IMG/VR virus record: IMGVR_UViG_3300028590_000077
Location: 1-26,439 of that record
Reading direction: 5' to 3' (one strand)
DNA from: a virus
DNA: 26,439 bases
Part shown: piece by piece, positions 7,977-16,268 of the stretch
How positions within the stretch are numbered: the first letter of the stretch is position 1
Layout: each line of letters begins with the position of its first letter
Program-made: the position numbers and the translations under genes
Notes under the pieces: model-generated
What the model was told of the DNA's origin: nothing
The model's input: only the letters and a program-made list of their open reading frames with translations
The model's database searches: none

Positions 7977-8528
7977 TTACGCCGCGTGGCGACGTACCGT
8001 CTCCGTCGCCGGAGCGCGTTCCTTGTTCTGGGAAGCGGGAGCGTCGGTACCGGGGCGGCCAGATCGCGCAACACCGGTCAGCGGCTGCAACTTGTCGCCT
8101 TCCAGGCCATACACGGGGCGGACCACATCAAAGTTCTTGCGGTCGTACTTGCGCTGCAGGCGCAGGAACTCGGTGTCGATGTCGAAACCGGCCACCTTCA
8201 CCGGATACTCGGACACCACTAGCACGTTCTCCGGCTTGTGGATGTAGCGCAGGGCCGGCAGCTCGTGCCGGTAGACCGTCTTGGGAATCTTGCAGGCCGG
8301 GTCGCGGGTGATCATCACCTTGACCTCGACCAGTTCGATGACATCGCCGGGGCTGGTTTCGGAAATCGGACCCATCGAGTCGAAACCGACGCCCCCGAAA
8401 TAGTTGGCCGCGTTGGCATCGCTGCCTCGGTCCGGCGTTGCCTCGGGGGAATCCGAGGCCGCCGACTGCTGGGCGGCCTCGGTGACGGTGACTGCGCTAT
8501 CAGTCGGCTCACTTTTTGCGCGGGACAT
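7977..8528 (-). CDS. Unknown protein of the capsid gene cluster
   Basis: 183 aa, starting at the ATG at 8528, 9 bases after the decoration-type gene. Residues 1-40 are Ser/Thr/Ala/Glu-rich and probably disordered. The middle (about 60-150) has regular short strands such as DVIELVEVKVMITRDPACK and ENVLVVSEYPVKVAGFDI. The C-terminus is polar. I do not recognise the family. Its place between the decoration-type protein and the terminator suggests a capsid-associated or head-completion role. No enzyme motif is visible. Confidence 0.65.
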   Translation of the reverse strand: MSRAKSEPTDSAVTVTEAAQQSAASDSPEATPDRGSDANAANYFGGVGFDSMGPISETSPGDVIELVEVKVMITRDPACKIPKTVYRHELPALRYIHKPENVLVVSEYPVKVAGFDIDTEFLRLQRKYDRKNFDVVRPVYGLEGDKLQPLTGVARSGRPGTDAPASQNKERAPATETVRRHAA

Positions 8529-8537
8529 GTCGGATCC

Positions 8538-8777
8538 TCAGTTCTGGAGCAGGAACACCGGGCTGCCACTGGCGACCTTGAGATAACGCGGCAGCGAGTC
8601 CACGTTGAGGTAGCCAGTCGCCGGCACGGTGGCGAAGGTGGTGAAGGTGGTGCCGTCCGCCGAACCCTGGAGGGTCGCGTCGGTGGCGGTGGGCTTGGTC
8701 ACCACGGCCGAACCTCCGGGGAGGAACGGCGACGTGGTGAGTTCGACGGCGGTGGTGCCGATTTGCAGGGTGCGCAT
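8538..8777 (-). CDS. Small beta-rich protein, probable capsid decoration protein
   Basis: 79 aa, following the major capsid gene by 11 bases. It is Thr/Ser/Gly/Val-rich with alternating polar and apolar residues (LQIGTTAVEL, TTFTTFATVPATGYLNVD), which points to an all-beta domain. It has no Cys and no signal. Small beta proteins immediately downstream of the capsid gene are commonly decoration or cement proteins on tailed-phage heads. The role rests on position, size and fold character. Confidence 0.6.
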   Translation of the reverse strand: MRTLQIGTTAVELTTSPFLPGGSAVVTKPTATDATLQGSADGTTFTTFATVPATGYLNVDSLPRYLKVASGSPVFLLQN

Positions 8778-8788
8778 CAGGGCGGTCC

Positions 8789-9841
8789 TCAGTAGATGCT
8801 CAGCACAGCGTTGGAATTGCGCTGGTTGCAGGTCATGCGGTACGCACCGGTAATCGCCCAGTAATGGACGTAGCGGTCATACACGCGCGGCGGGCGACGG
8901 CGCTTCATCCAGGCACCGGACACGGGCTTGAAGAACAGCGACCGGGTGTTGAGGAAGTAGGCGCGCTTGGACCACGGGTGGTCCTGCGGACCCACGATGT
9001 CGTCCAGGGCATCCATGGTCGGATCCCAGACCACTTCCACGTTGTGGAAGTACAGCCCCGACGTGGACGCATCCTGCGACACGCCGCCCTTGCCCGGCAC
9101 GGTGATCCACCGCGAATTGATGGCCTGCGCGTCCTTGCGGTAGGCGTCGATGAAGTCCTGACCGGCGATGATCAGGTCCGGGAACATGTTGCCGTAGCGG
9201 CTGCACGCACGCCACGACTGCTCCATTTCATCGACCAGCGTGCCCGCGGTCGTGGTCGGAATTGCCAGGTTCGTGTTATTGCGCCACCAGTTCGCCGTGC
9301 TGGCGTCGATGCCGCCCACGATGCCGGTGTTCGGCGTGGTCGAAATCAGGTGGTCCAGACCGGGACATGCCTTGGCCGACTGGGTGCCGTCCAGGTGCAT
9401 TTCCTTGTCCAGGTTCTCCTGCGCGCCCAGTTTCAGAGTCTCGAAGGACTCTTTCAGGCGGTTGGTGAGCTGGACCTTCTCGGCCTTGCTGGCCGTGGCC
9501 TCTTCATCGTCGGTGATGATGATGCCGTTGGCGCGCAGGGTGTCTTCGTCGAAGCCGAAGCCGTCGTGGAAGTTGAAGTGACGGTACTTGGCCTGTCGAA
9601 CGGTGTCCTTCTCGTTGAAGGTCACTTGGTCGGCGCCGAAGTAGTTCTGGTAGTTCGAGTCGTTGGTGAAGCGAACCTGCTCCACTTCGTACTCGTTGCC
9701 GACCACGGTCTCCTTCTTCTTGGCGATGAGCGCCGAGTAGAGGGGGTGTCGGGTGTTGATCTGGTCGATCGGGTCGTTCTTGAGGAAGTAGTCCAACTGA
9801 TAGTTGGAACCGACCGCAAGCTGGTTCTGGGTAAAGGGCAT
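8789..9841 (-). CDS. Major capsid protein
   Basis: 350 aa. The ATG at 9841 has GAGG 11 bases upstream. It opens with a conserved-looking capsid N-arm region (NQLAVGSNYQLDYFLKNDPI), then HPLYSALIAKKK and a strand KETVVGNEYEVEQVRF. Further on it has FHDGFGFDEDTLRANGI, a long helix (about 115-150) and MFPDLIIAGQDFIDAYRKDA, typical of HK97-fold capsid proteins of podoviruses. Length fits that class. The neighbours are a scaffold-type gene upstream (with two inserted genes between) and a small decoration-type gene downstream. It lies behind a 163-base untranslated leader, unlike most genes here, which are tightly packed. Confidence 0.85.
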   Translation of the reverse strand: MPFTQNQLAVGSNYQLDYFLKNDPIDQINTRHPLYSALIAKKKETVVGNEYEVEQVRFTNDSNYQNYFGADQVTFNEKDTVRQAKYRHFNFHDGFGFDEDTLRANGIIITDDEEATASKAEKVQLTNRLKESFETLKLGAQENLDKEMHLDGTQSAKACPGLDHLISTTPNTGIVGGIDASTANWWRNNTNLAIPTTTAGTLVDEMEQSWRACSRYGNMFPDLIIAGQDFIDAYRKDAQAINSRWITVPGKGGVSQDASTSGLYFHNVEVVWDPTMDALDDIVGPQDHPWSKRAYFLNTRSLFFKPVSGAWMKRRRPPRVYDRYVHYWAITGAYRMTCNQRNSNAVLSIY

Positions 9842-10004
9842 CGTCGTGGCCTCAGAAAAGACAGGAAAAAAGCTCTGTCCGCTCCGAGGGGTGCGATGCC
9901 TCGTATACGCACTACCGGCGGCGATCTCCGGCTACGCCATTAGCGGGGACGAAGGCGATGGATTGCCTGCGTTGCGGGGGACTATCAGCCCCCGGAAATG
10001 GAAA
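9842..10004 (-). promoter_or_regulatory. 163-base leader of the major capsid gene with two hairpins
   Basis: This is the longest non-coding stretch in the structural region. Two hairpins are visible in the leftward RNA. One has a 6-bp GC stem (9975-9980 with 9989-9994) and no T-run after it. The other has a stem at 9859-9864 paired with 9875-9880 and a T-rich loop, followed by TTTTCT, ending about 14 bases before the capsid ATG. The second resembles a weak terminator or an RNA stability or translation-control element. I see no convincing -35/-10 pair, though a late promoter here would make sense. Confidence 0.4.
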
Positions 10005-10649
10005 TCAAGTGTTGATCCACGCCAGCAGCTCAGCCGGCGCCAGGAGGGGGAATCCGCGGATGCGACTCTGGCCCGTGGTCGCAAAACGAATGTCCACGCC
10101 AGGGGTGACCATTTCCTCGCATTGGGTGGGCAAGTGCTTGAGGTTTCCTGACCTCCCTTCGCCGTACCAGTACGGATCCTCGGTCGCGTCCACGCCCAGC
10201 ACGGCAATGCGTGTGGCGCCCATCAGCATCGCCAGCTGAATCGCGCCGCGGCCGCTGTTGCCGACGTGGATGACGCTGGGGTGCGTGGAAGCGCCACGGG
10301 CGAACCGGCGCTGGAGCAGGTGGCATCCCGTGAAGTCGGCGCGCATGTTCGGATTGGCCGCCTCCGGTCCGACATCCCGGTCCACGGCCACGAAGTATTT
10401 GCAGCCCTCGCGCGGGTGCTGGAACCGTTCCTGATTGACGGGCGACGGATCCAGGGTGAACCAGTAGTCCGGCGTCCAGGCGAGGCCCGTAATCGCCCCG
10501 TTCACGGCGATCACCGGCACGCCAGGATGAGAGGTGATGCCGGCGGCGCTGGGGCCGGAGGCCAGCACGACCATGCGGTCATGCCGCTCCGAGACCGGCT
10601 CGAACTGGCGCGACAGCACGCGATGGTCGCGAATCAGGGTGCGCGCCAT
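10005..10649 (-). CDS. MptE/DUF115-like Rossmann protein inserted in the head module
   Basis: 214 aa from the ATG at 10649, whose first 16 bases overlap the end of the methyltransferase gene. A Rossmann-type start is clear: MVVLASGPSAAGI at about residues 26-38, then VPVIAVNGAI and PDYWFTLDP. This is the GPS motif and following strands of the MptE-like/DUF115 group (6-hydroxymethylpterin diphosphokinase-like, also found in glycan-modifying proteins and in several phage head regions). A second conserved stretch, HVGNSGRGAIQLAMLMGATRI, precedes VLGVDAT. Substrate is unknown. A sugar- or nucleotide-dependent modification enzyme, or a non-catalytic derivative, is possible. Its place between scaffold and capsid genes is unusual for an enzyme. 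Confidence 0.65.
   Translation of the reverse strand: MARTLIRDHRVLSRQFEPVSERHDRMVVLASGPSAAGITSHPGVPVIAVNGAITGLAWTPDYWFTLDPSPVNQERFQHPREGCKYFVAVDRDVGPEAANPNMRADFTGCHLLQRRFARGASTHPSVIHVGNSGRGAIQLAMLMGATRIAVLGVDATEDPYWYGEGRSGNLKHLPTQCEEMVTPGVDIRFATTGQSRIRGFPLLAPAELLAWINT
10621..10636 (-). repeat. 16-bp direct repeat, copy at the methyltransferase stop
   Basis: On the minus strand this copy reads TGATTCGCGACCATCG. Its TGA is the stop codon of the methyltransferase gene, and the remainder encodes IRDHR in the next protein. The partner copy at 11205-11220 differs at one base. Confidence 0.85.
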
Positions 10650-11221
10650 TGCCAACAGGGTGACCCTCCTGCGTTCTGGATGCGGATGGCATGGCCCCAG
10701 CAGCGTGCCATCGCCGCCTCCCATTCGGCGGCAGGGCGCCGACTGATGTGCAGGTCGATGCCGCCGAACACGGATGGCCGCTCGCTGGCCGAGACCGTCA
10801 GCGTCTTGCCCGCCACCCGGCGCAGTTCGCGCAGGGCTGGCTCCACATCAGCAGGCAGCAGGTGCTCCAGCACGTCGAAGCAGGTGACGTGACCGAACGC
10901 GCCGTCCTCGAAGGGCAGAGCATGGGCCTCGGCGTACACCACGCGCCCCTCCTGCAACAGGCTCTCGACGACTTCGGTCCCTTGGACGGGCGAAAAGCCG
11001 GCGGCGATCGCCATGTCCAAGGTTTCGCCACGGCCGGTCGAAACGTCCAGCAGGCTTCCACCCAGGGGCGCCAGGGACGCCAGGATGGATTCCACACTCG
11101 CACGTCGGCGCGCGCCCATGGCGTAAGTGGGCGACTCGTAGGCCGCCCGGTAAACCGCAATCTCGCCCTCCCGGCTCAGAGGACGAGGCGGCTTACGTTT
11201 GAACCGATGGTCCCGAATCAC
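10634..11221 (-). CDS. Class I SAM-dependent methyltransferase
   Basis: 195 aa from a GTG at 11221 that overlaps the scaffold stop by 4 bases (GTGA). Longer frames upstream would run through the scaffold gene. The SAM-binding motif I is GGSLLDVSTGRGE (about residues 54-66), with motif II acid in VQGTEVVE. A later DGAFGHVTCFDVLEHL is the standard post-II/motif IV region of small Methyltransf_11-type enzymes. No target-recognition domain or NPPY/DPPY motif is present, so a DNA base methylase is unlikely. A small molecule, protein or glycan is more probable. It overlaps the MptE-like gene by 16 bases, and a 16-bp direct repeat brackets the gene. Confidence 0.75.
   Translation of the reverse strand: MIRDHRFKRKPPRPLSREGEIAVYRAAYESPTYAMGARRRASVESILASLAPLGGSLLDVSTGRGETLDMAIAAGFSPVQGTEVVESLLQEGRVVYAEAHALPFEDGAFGHVTCFDVLEHLLPADVEPALRELRRVAGKTLTVSASERPSVFGGIDLHISRRPAAEWEAAMARCWGHAIRIQNAGGSPCWQWRAP
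11205..11220 (-). repeat. 16-bp direct repeat, copy at the scaffold stop
   Basis: On the minus strand this copy reads TGATTCGGGACCATCG, with its TGA being the scaffold stop. It encodes IRDHR at the beginning of the methyltransferase. It matches the copy at 10621-10636 in 15 of 16 bases, 584 bp apart and in the same orientation. Confidence 0.85.
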
Positions 11222-12378
11222 GCCGTGATACCGCGCGCAGCGGCAGCCAGGCCCAGTTCCAGAGCGTCCTCTGCCGAACTGGCGACGCGACCCATGCCGG
11301 ATCCACCGCCGGCCTGCCGAATGGGTACATGGCCGACAGCTGGGCGGCGCGTGCCGGCGGGAGCCTGCGGTGCCGGGGCGGCAGTCTTGAGATACGCCAG
11401 CTCGGTCTCCACGACCCATCGGCTCGGCGGCAACTGTTGGATGCGTTCGCGGTGTCCTGCCAGCACAGCATCCATGCGAGCCTGATAGTTCGTCGGGTCT
11501 TCGGCTTTCAGGCGGGCCTCCAGGAGATTCAACCCGTCCATCGCCTCGGTCACCTGCTCCTGGAACTGCGCTTGCTCGGCGTTCTGTTCGCTTTGGACGC
11601 GCGCCTGCTGCTCACGGTGGCGACGCTGGGCCGTGTCTTCGTTGCGACGCGCGGCCAGCTCCTCGGCTTGCGCACGCGGCATTCCGTCTTCCACTGCCTC
11701 CCGCAGGTCGGCGTGGTCGGCAAGCAGATCCTGACCGCGCCGCGGCTTACCGAGTTTGTCGGCCAGCCAGTCCAGCTCCTTCTCCATGACTTCGTAGGCG
11801 TTGGTCATCGCAGCAAGGTCGCCCTTGTTGACGGCGTGCAGGTAGGCCAGCACGCTCGTTACCTGCTTAGGCTGGGCGCCGGTTTCCTCAAAGGACTGGA
11901 CGATCTGCTCGCCTCGCTCAGCGCGGGCCTTGAGCGATTGCGCCTGCTTTTCCAACTCGGGCACCTTGTCGGCCTGCGTGCGCAGTTCCAGGAAGCGGGC
12001 ACGGGCGCGTTCGTTTTTCACCCCCAGCTCGGTCGCCTCCTCCTCGGCGGACTTGACCGGTTTGTCGGCGGATTCCGCCGGCTTGTCCTTGCCCTGGCCG
12101 GCATCCGCAGCAGCGTCCTTTGCAGGATCCGCTCCGACCTCCTTGCCGGCGGCCGCATCGGTTTCACCTTCTCCCGGCTGGCCGCCTTCGTCGTCCGTTG
12201 CGCCGTCGTCAGCCGGCGCTTCGCCGGCCTGTTCCAAGCCCGCGTCCAGCGCAGCGAGCGCGCCGTCCAGGCCGTTGTCGGTGGTGTCGTTGCCCGCATC
12301 TACCGTCGCGGCGTCCTGCAAAGCGGCATTCGGGTCCGGGGTATCGGCGTTCGCGCCGGGGTTCTTGTTCGGGTCCAT
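11218..12378 (-). CDS. Scaffolding protein
   Basis: 386 aa. The first 115 residues are extremely rich in Asp, Ala, Glu and Gly and are probably disordered. Residues about 115-320 are charged and helical with coiled-coil character (ERARARFLELRTQADKVPEL and following). The C-terminal 40 residues contain a basic patch (GTRRPAVGHVPIRQ) and a final short helix, as expected of a scaffold tail that binds capsid protein. It lies directly after the portal gene and before the capsid gene, the normal podovirus order apart from two inserted genes. Acting inside the procapsid and being released before packaging is family knowledge. The call rests on composition and position. Confidence 0.75.
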   Translation of the reverse strand: MDPNKNPGANADTPDPNAALQDAATVDAGNDTTDNGLDGALAALDAGLEQAGEAPADDGATDDEGGQPGEGETDAAAGKEVGADPAKDAAADAGQGKDKPAESADKPVKSAEEEATELGVKNERARARFLELRTQADKVPELEKQAQSLKARAERGEQIVQSFEETGAQPKQVTSVLAYLHAVNKGDLAAMTNAYEVMEKELDWLADKLGKPRRGQDLLADHADLREAVEDGMPRAQAEELAARRNEDTAQRRHREQQARVQSEQNAEQAQFQEQVTEAMDGLNLLEARLKAEDPTNYQARMDAVLAGHRERIQQLPPSRWVVETELAYLKTAAPAPQAPAGTRRPAVGHVPIRQAGGGSGMGRVASSAEDALELGLAAAARGITA

Positions 12379-12405
12379 GGTGGGGTCGGCTCCAGGTGGT
12401 GAGGG

Positions 12406-14628
12406 TTAGGCCGCCATGCCTTGCGACGGGGCGGGTTCTTGCGGTTGTGATGGGTCGGCTGCGCCGGGCTGGCCCGGCTGGGGCAGCGCACCCTCGTTTT
12501 GCGGGATGAAGCGCAGCACGTCGGCATGACCGCCGGCCCGCTGCAGGGTTTCCTCGGCGATGGCTTCCAGCTTGTCGGCCACCTCGCTCTCGGCGGCACC
12601 GCGCATCTTTCCGATCATCGGCACCATGCGTTCGAGAACCGGCAGGACAGCGGCCCAGGCTTCGCGGTCGGCTTCGGTGGACGGCTTGCCCGAGGAGCCG
12701 GCGCGAATGTCCACATCCACCAGGTTCTCCAGGTCTTCCACGCTGTTGATGGGCGGCCACACCGCATCCTCGCCAGCCAGCTCCAGTACGTCTTCCGGCT
12801 CCAGGACCTGCACGGCGATCTGCGCCGAGCCGTTGGCGATGTCGGTGAGCCAGTCTTCCAACTGGTCGCGCATCTGGTTCGAGCGCGCCATGAAGCCGCC
12901 CTGCTGGATCTTGGCCTCGGTCGCGGTCTGGGCTTGCTTGATGCTGCCCTGGAGCGCCTGCTGCACGCCCCAGATGTCGTCCATGTCGCGGCGGATCGGC
13001 TCGGTCGTGTAGAGCGCGCCATCGATAGCGGCCTGCGGCTTGGGCGCGAACAGCTTGTTGAAGTCGGCGCCGGGCGTGGTGGATTTCAGGCCCACGTACT
13101 CCTGCGTCTGCGACTGCGTGAGCTTCTTGGCGTTGTCCGGGTCGATCTCCGTCTCGTCGAACAGCACGGCAGGCTTGGAGCGGCGGCGATGCTCGGCAAA
13201 CTGCGAGCGCGTGCGGTTGTACTCGTTGTTGAGCTTCCAGCTACGGAAGGTCAGGGACTGCGGCGCACGCTTGCCGTCCACCTCGATGAAGGCCAGCGGG
13301 TAGTACGGATAGAACCGGGTCAGGGCCACATTGGGCGGCTGGGGGTCGGTCAGGTAGCAATCCATCCCCTCGGCCAGGGTGAACACGTTGCCGCTGTCCA
13401 GGGACCACACTTCCCACAGGCAGAGGAAATCCGAATCGCTGGCCTTGTGGGTGGGCGAATCGCCGACGACGAAGCGGTCTGCTTCCTCCCCCTCCACGGC
13501 GCGCTCGGGCGCCAGCACGGCGTCCGGGCCGGCATCCTTGCGCTGGCAGTAACGTGTGGCCGTGCGCAGCTTCTCCAGCGGAACGTCCGGGTATTTGGCC
13601 GCCGTGTCCGAAATGGTCATGAACACGCGCTCGGCGGCCCATTCGGCGTCCGTGATTTGCAGGATCTCCACACCGGGCGCCACTTGCAGGTTCTCGGAGG
13701 TGACCACATCGATCGCCATGCCGCGGGCCACGATGCGCTCGACCTTGCCGGTCAGAGTCCGCATCTGTTGTTCCAACTGGAGGGCGAGCAGGTCAGCCTC
13801 GGCGCACTTGTCGTTGTCCAGTTGTTCCTTGAGGCGAGCGACCTTGCGGAGGTTGTCCTGGAGGTCGTTGATTTGCTGCTGGATGAGCGGGTCTCGCTGG
13901 CTGCGCTCCTGCCACGACAGTTTCAGCCAGCCGATGGAGTTGGTCAGGGCAGAGCGCACCGCACGTCGCGCCTGGCGTTTCAGCTTTCCCTTCTTCCACA
14001 GCTTGCCGATGACGATCTCCAGGGTCTGCGCGAACAGTTGCAGCTCCGTGCGACGCTTCCGGCGGGCCTCGGCGCGTGCCTGATATGCCTTGGCCGCGGC
14101 CTCGTACTCGCCCACCTGCTGGCGGTACTCAGCCGCCTTGCGCGCAAGGTCATAGCCCAGCTGCTGCGCGGTGCCCTCCACGCCCTGCGTCAGCAGTTGG
14201 TCCGGCCCGACATCGGCCAGTAGTGCGGCGGGGTTGGCAATGAACTGCTCCAGGCCCGGCGGCGGCTGAGGAGCAACGGGCGGCTGCTCCTTCGGTGCCT
14301 GCACGCGCTGCGCCGGCACCACGTCCACCTGCGGGTTCTGGGCGTAGATGAAGGACGTGGTGATGTCGATGTTCGTGCCGATGAGGTTCACATCAACCTC
14401 GAACCCGCTCTCGCCGGCCGCGTAGCGACGGTCCCGTGCAATCTGCTTGCGGAATCCTTCGTCGAAGGAGCGCGCGGCCTTGATGGTCTCCAGCCACTGG
14501 GAAACCTGCTTGGTTTCAGCCAGCTTCCTCTTCTTCGTGGCTTCGTCAGCTTCGTCGCCCAGGCTGGCAGCAACCATGCCTTCTTCCAGCGCTTCCATTG
14601 CGCCTGCGTCCATGTTGGTCGGGTCCAT
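12406..14628 (-). CDS. Portal protein, P22-like size
   Basis: 740 aa. I place the start at the ATG at 14628, seven bases after GGAGA. An ATG eight codons earlier (14652) overlaps the terminase stop (TGATG) and cannot be excluded. Features include QWLETIKAARSFDEGFRKQI near the start and a VDVNLIGTNIDITTSFIYAQ segment as in podovirus portals. An Ala/Arg/Gln-rich helical insertion lies at about residues 140-210, followed by a long helical region to about 310. Then come a wing/clip region with LCLWEVWSLDSGNVF and LTRFYPYYPLAFIEVDG, and a C-terminal helical domain with a Pro/Gln-rich tail. The length is near that of P22 gp1 (725 aa). It would form the dodecameric DNA channel at the packaging vertex. 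Confidence 0.85.
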   Translation of the reverse strand: MDPTNMDAGAMEALEEGMVAASLGDEADEATKKRKLAETKQVSQWLETIKAARSFDEGFRKQIARDRRYAAGESGFEVDVNLIGTNIDITTSFIYAQNPQVDVVPAQRVQAPKEQPPVAPQPPPGLEQFIANPAALLADVGPDQLLTQGVEGTAQQLGYDLARKAAEYRQQVGEYEAAAKAYQARAEARRKRRTELQLFAQTLEIVIGKLWKKGKLKRQARRAVRSALTNSIGWLKLSWQERSQRDPLIQQQINDLQDNLRKVARLKEQLDNDKCAEADLLALQLEQQMRTLTGKVERIVARGMAIDVVTSENLQVAPGVEILQITDAEWAAERVFMTISDTAAKYPDVPLEKLRTATRYCQRKDAGPDAVLAPERAVEGEEADRFVVGDSPTHKASDSDFLCLWEVWSLDSGNVFTLAEGMDCYLTDPQPPNVALTRFYPYYPLAFIEVDGKRAPQSLTFRSWKLNNEYNRTRSQFAEHRRRSKPAVLFDETEIDPDNAKKLTQSQTQEYVGLKSTTPGADFNKLFAPKPQAAIDGALYTTEPIRRDMDDIWGVQQALQGSIKQAQTATEAKIQQGGFMARSNQMRDQLEDWLTDIANGSAQIAVQVLEPEDVLELAGEDAVWPPINSVEDLENLVDVDIRAGSSGKPSTEADREAWAAVLPVLERMVPMIGKMRGAAESEVADKLEAIAEETLQRAGGHADVLRFIPQNEGALPQPGQPGAADPSQPQEPAPSQGMAA

Positions 14629-14651
14629 TTCTCGGTCTCCAGGTGCGGGCA

Positions 14652-16268
14652 TCAGCGGTAGTAGCTGGCCGGTACGGTCTGTTCAGTGGGATCCGACGAA
14701 TGCAGCCATTCGACGGTGAAGGGTTTGACGCCGGCAGCCTTGCTGGGGTCCGGCGGTTTGCGGGCGGCGAACATCTTGTCCATGCCACGGCCTGCGAATC
14801 CGCAGGTGTCCACGGCGTCGTCCCAGCGGCCGGCGGGGAATGCCACGAGCTGGTCAATGACGCGGGCGGCCCAGGGTGTTCCTTTGGGGAAATGGACCAT
14901 GCCGCGCATGGCACGGTCCCGGAATGAGTTGGACTTGGCGATCTTGTCCTTGTCGTCGGGCAGCAGCACGTACTCGGTACGCACGCCATCGCCGCGGCGT
15001 GCCAGTTCCTGCAGCCGCTTGTTGCGCGCCGGCCCCACGGCGTTCTCGTCCTTGCCTCGCCCACCGAACCACTTGATGGGCTTCCACTCCTGCATCAAGC
15101 GGACTTGCTCGTCCACTGTGTTCTCGGTGTTCTCCTGGCCGTACCACCAGTCCAGCGCCCACAGGTGGCCGTCGGGGTCTTCGCCCCAGATGGCGTGTTC
15201 GGTGAAGTCGGCCTGCGTGTCCTCGGTGACAGCCCAGTCCGAGGAGCCGTAGATGTTCAGGTGCTTCGGGAGATCCGTCGGGCCATACAGCTCAAACCAG
15301 TCGCGGCGGAAGCGCGTGCCGCTGTCCGGCTTTGGGAGCTGCTGGTACAGGCTGTTCCAGTTGCGGGAGTTGTGGCCGCCCTGCGCCTCGCGCTCGGCCT
15401 TCCACACCTCCGGGCTGAACCACTCTGACCACAGCCATTCCCCCGGAAGTCGGCCCAGCACATCGTTCTCTCGCGCCTCGGCGGGCAGGCAGATGACGTG
15501 CCAGGTGCCGCCGTCGCGTCCCTTCACGATGCCGGACTCGCCATTCCACCCTTCCGGGAGGATGCGGCCCATCGGGTCATCCTCGTGCCAGCGCGTGGCG
15601 ATCAGGACGCGGCGTGCGTGCTTGGGCTTGAGGCGCGTGCGCACGTCCGCCTTCCAGAACTCCCAGGTCTTGTCGCGCATCACTTCCGAGTCAGCGTCTT
15701 CTTTGCCCTTGATGAGGTCATCGCCGATCGCGATGTCCCCGCGGCGACCAGTGACGCCAGCACCGACACCCACGGCGAAGTAGAACCCGCCGCTTTCGGT
15801 GGTCCACTCCCCTTTCGCCCGGCTGTCCTCGGACAGGGCGCAGTTGGGGAACAGGGCGAGGTGGGCAGCCGAGCGAACCAGGTTGCGCACCTTGCCGCCG
15901 AAATGGTCGGCCAGAGTCTGGTTGTAGCTGGAGGAAATAACGCCGCGCCGGGCGTACCGGCCCATGTACCAGGCCGGAAAGCGAACGGTGGCGTAGGTGG
16001 ACTTGGCCGCGCCTGGCGGCATCATCACCATCAGGTTGATGACCGGCTCACCCCACAGCGAATCACCATCGGCGAGCGCCTGGAGCGCATTACACAGCAG
16101 GATGTGGTGCGCCTTCGGGTACTCCGGCTCTACCGCGTCAGGCGTGCCGGTGCCGGCCTCGAAATCGGCGATGTACCGGTTGTACTCGACGAAGGATTCG
16201 CGCGCACGGCGCCGTCGCAGCAGTTCCGCTGCGGCTTGCTGGCGATCCATGGCGCACCCGTCGGCCAT
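14652..16268 (-). CDS. terL: Terminase large subunit (packaging ATPase/nuclease)
   Basis: 538 aa from the ATG at 16268, which shares a base with the stop of the gene upstream (TGATG). An internal ATG six codons later and a TTG 25 codons earlier are weaker. The Walker A-type loop is MMPPGAAKST (about residues 82-91) and the Walker B region is DIAIGDDLI (about 178-186). The coupling motif IATRWHEDD falls near 223-231. The RNase H-type nuclease begins at IYGSSDWAV (Asp about 344), followed by WALDWWYG and a late Asp in DDAVDTCG. These are the standard elements of tailed-phage TerL. It packages DNA into the procapsid with TerS and the portal, and the gene is coupled to its neighbours. Confidence 0.93.
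   Translation of the reverse strand: MADGCAMDRQQAAAELLRRRRARESFVEYNRYIADFEAGTGTPDAVEPEYPKAHHILLCNALQALADGDSLWGEPVINLMVMMPPGAAKSTYATVRFPAWYMGRYARRGVISSSYNQTLADHFGGKVRNLVRSAAHLALFPNCALSEDSRAKGEWTTESGGFYFAVGVGAGVTGRRGDIAIGDDLIKGKEDADSEVMRDKTWEFWKADVRTRLKPKHARRVLIATRWHEDDPMGRILPEGWNGESGIVKGRDGGTWHVICLPAEARENDVLGRLPGEWLWSEWFSPEVWKAEREAQGGHNSRNWNSLYQQLPKPDSGTRFRRDWFELYGPTDLPKHLNIYGSSDWAVTEDTQADFTEHAIWGEDPDGHLWALDWWYGQENTENTVDEQVRLMQEWKPIKWFGGRGKDENAVGPARNKRLQELARRGDGVRTEYVLLPDDKDKIAKSNSFRDRAMRGMVHFPKGTPWAARVIDQLVAFPAGRWDDAVDTCGFAGRGMDKMFAARKPPDPSKAAGVKPFTVEWLHSSDPTEQTVPASYYR

Noticed and set aside
8864-9943. A 359-codon plus-strand frame opposite the capsid gene
   Set aside because: Val/Leu/Arg-rich antisense frame without plausible start signals; the capsid gene on the other strand is clear.
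9975-9994. GC hairpin before the capsid gene as a terminator
   Set aside because: No T-run follows the stem in either direction.
12499-14223. A 574-codon open frame on the plus strand opposite the portal gene
   Set aside because: Shadow of the portal gene; its composition is what reversed portal codons give.
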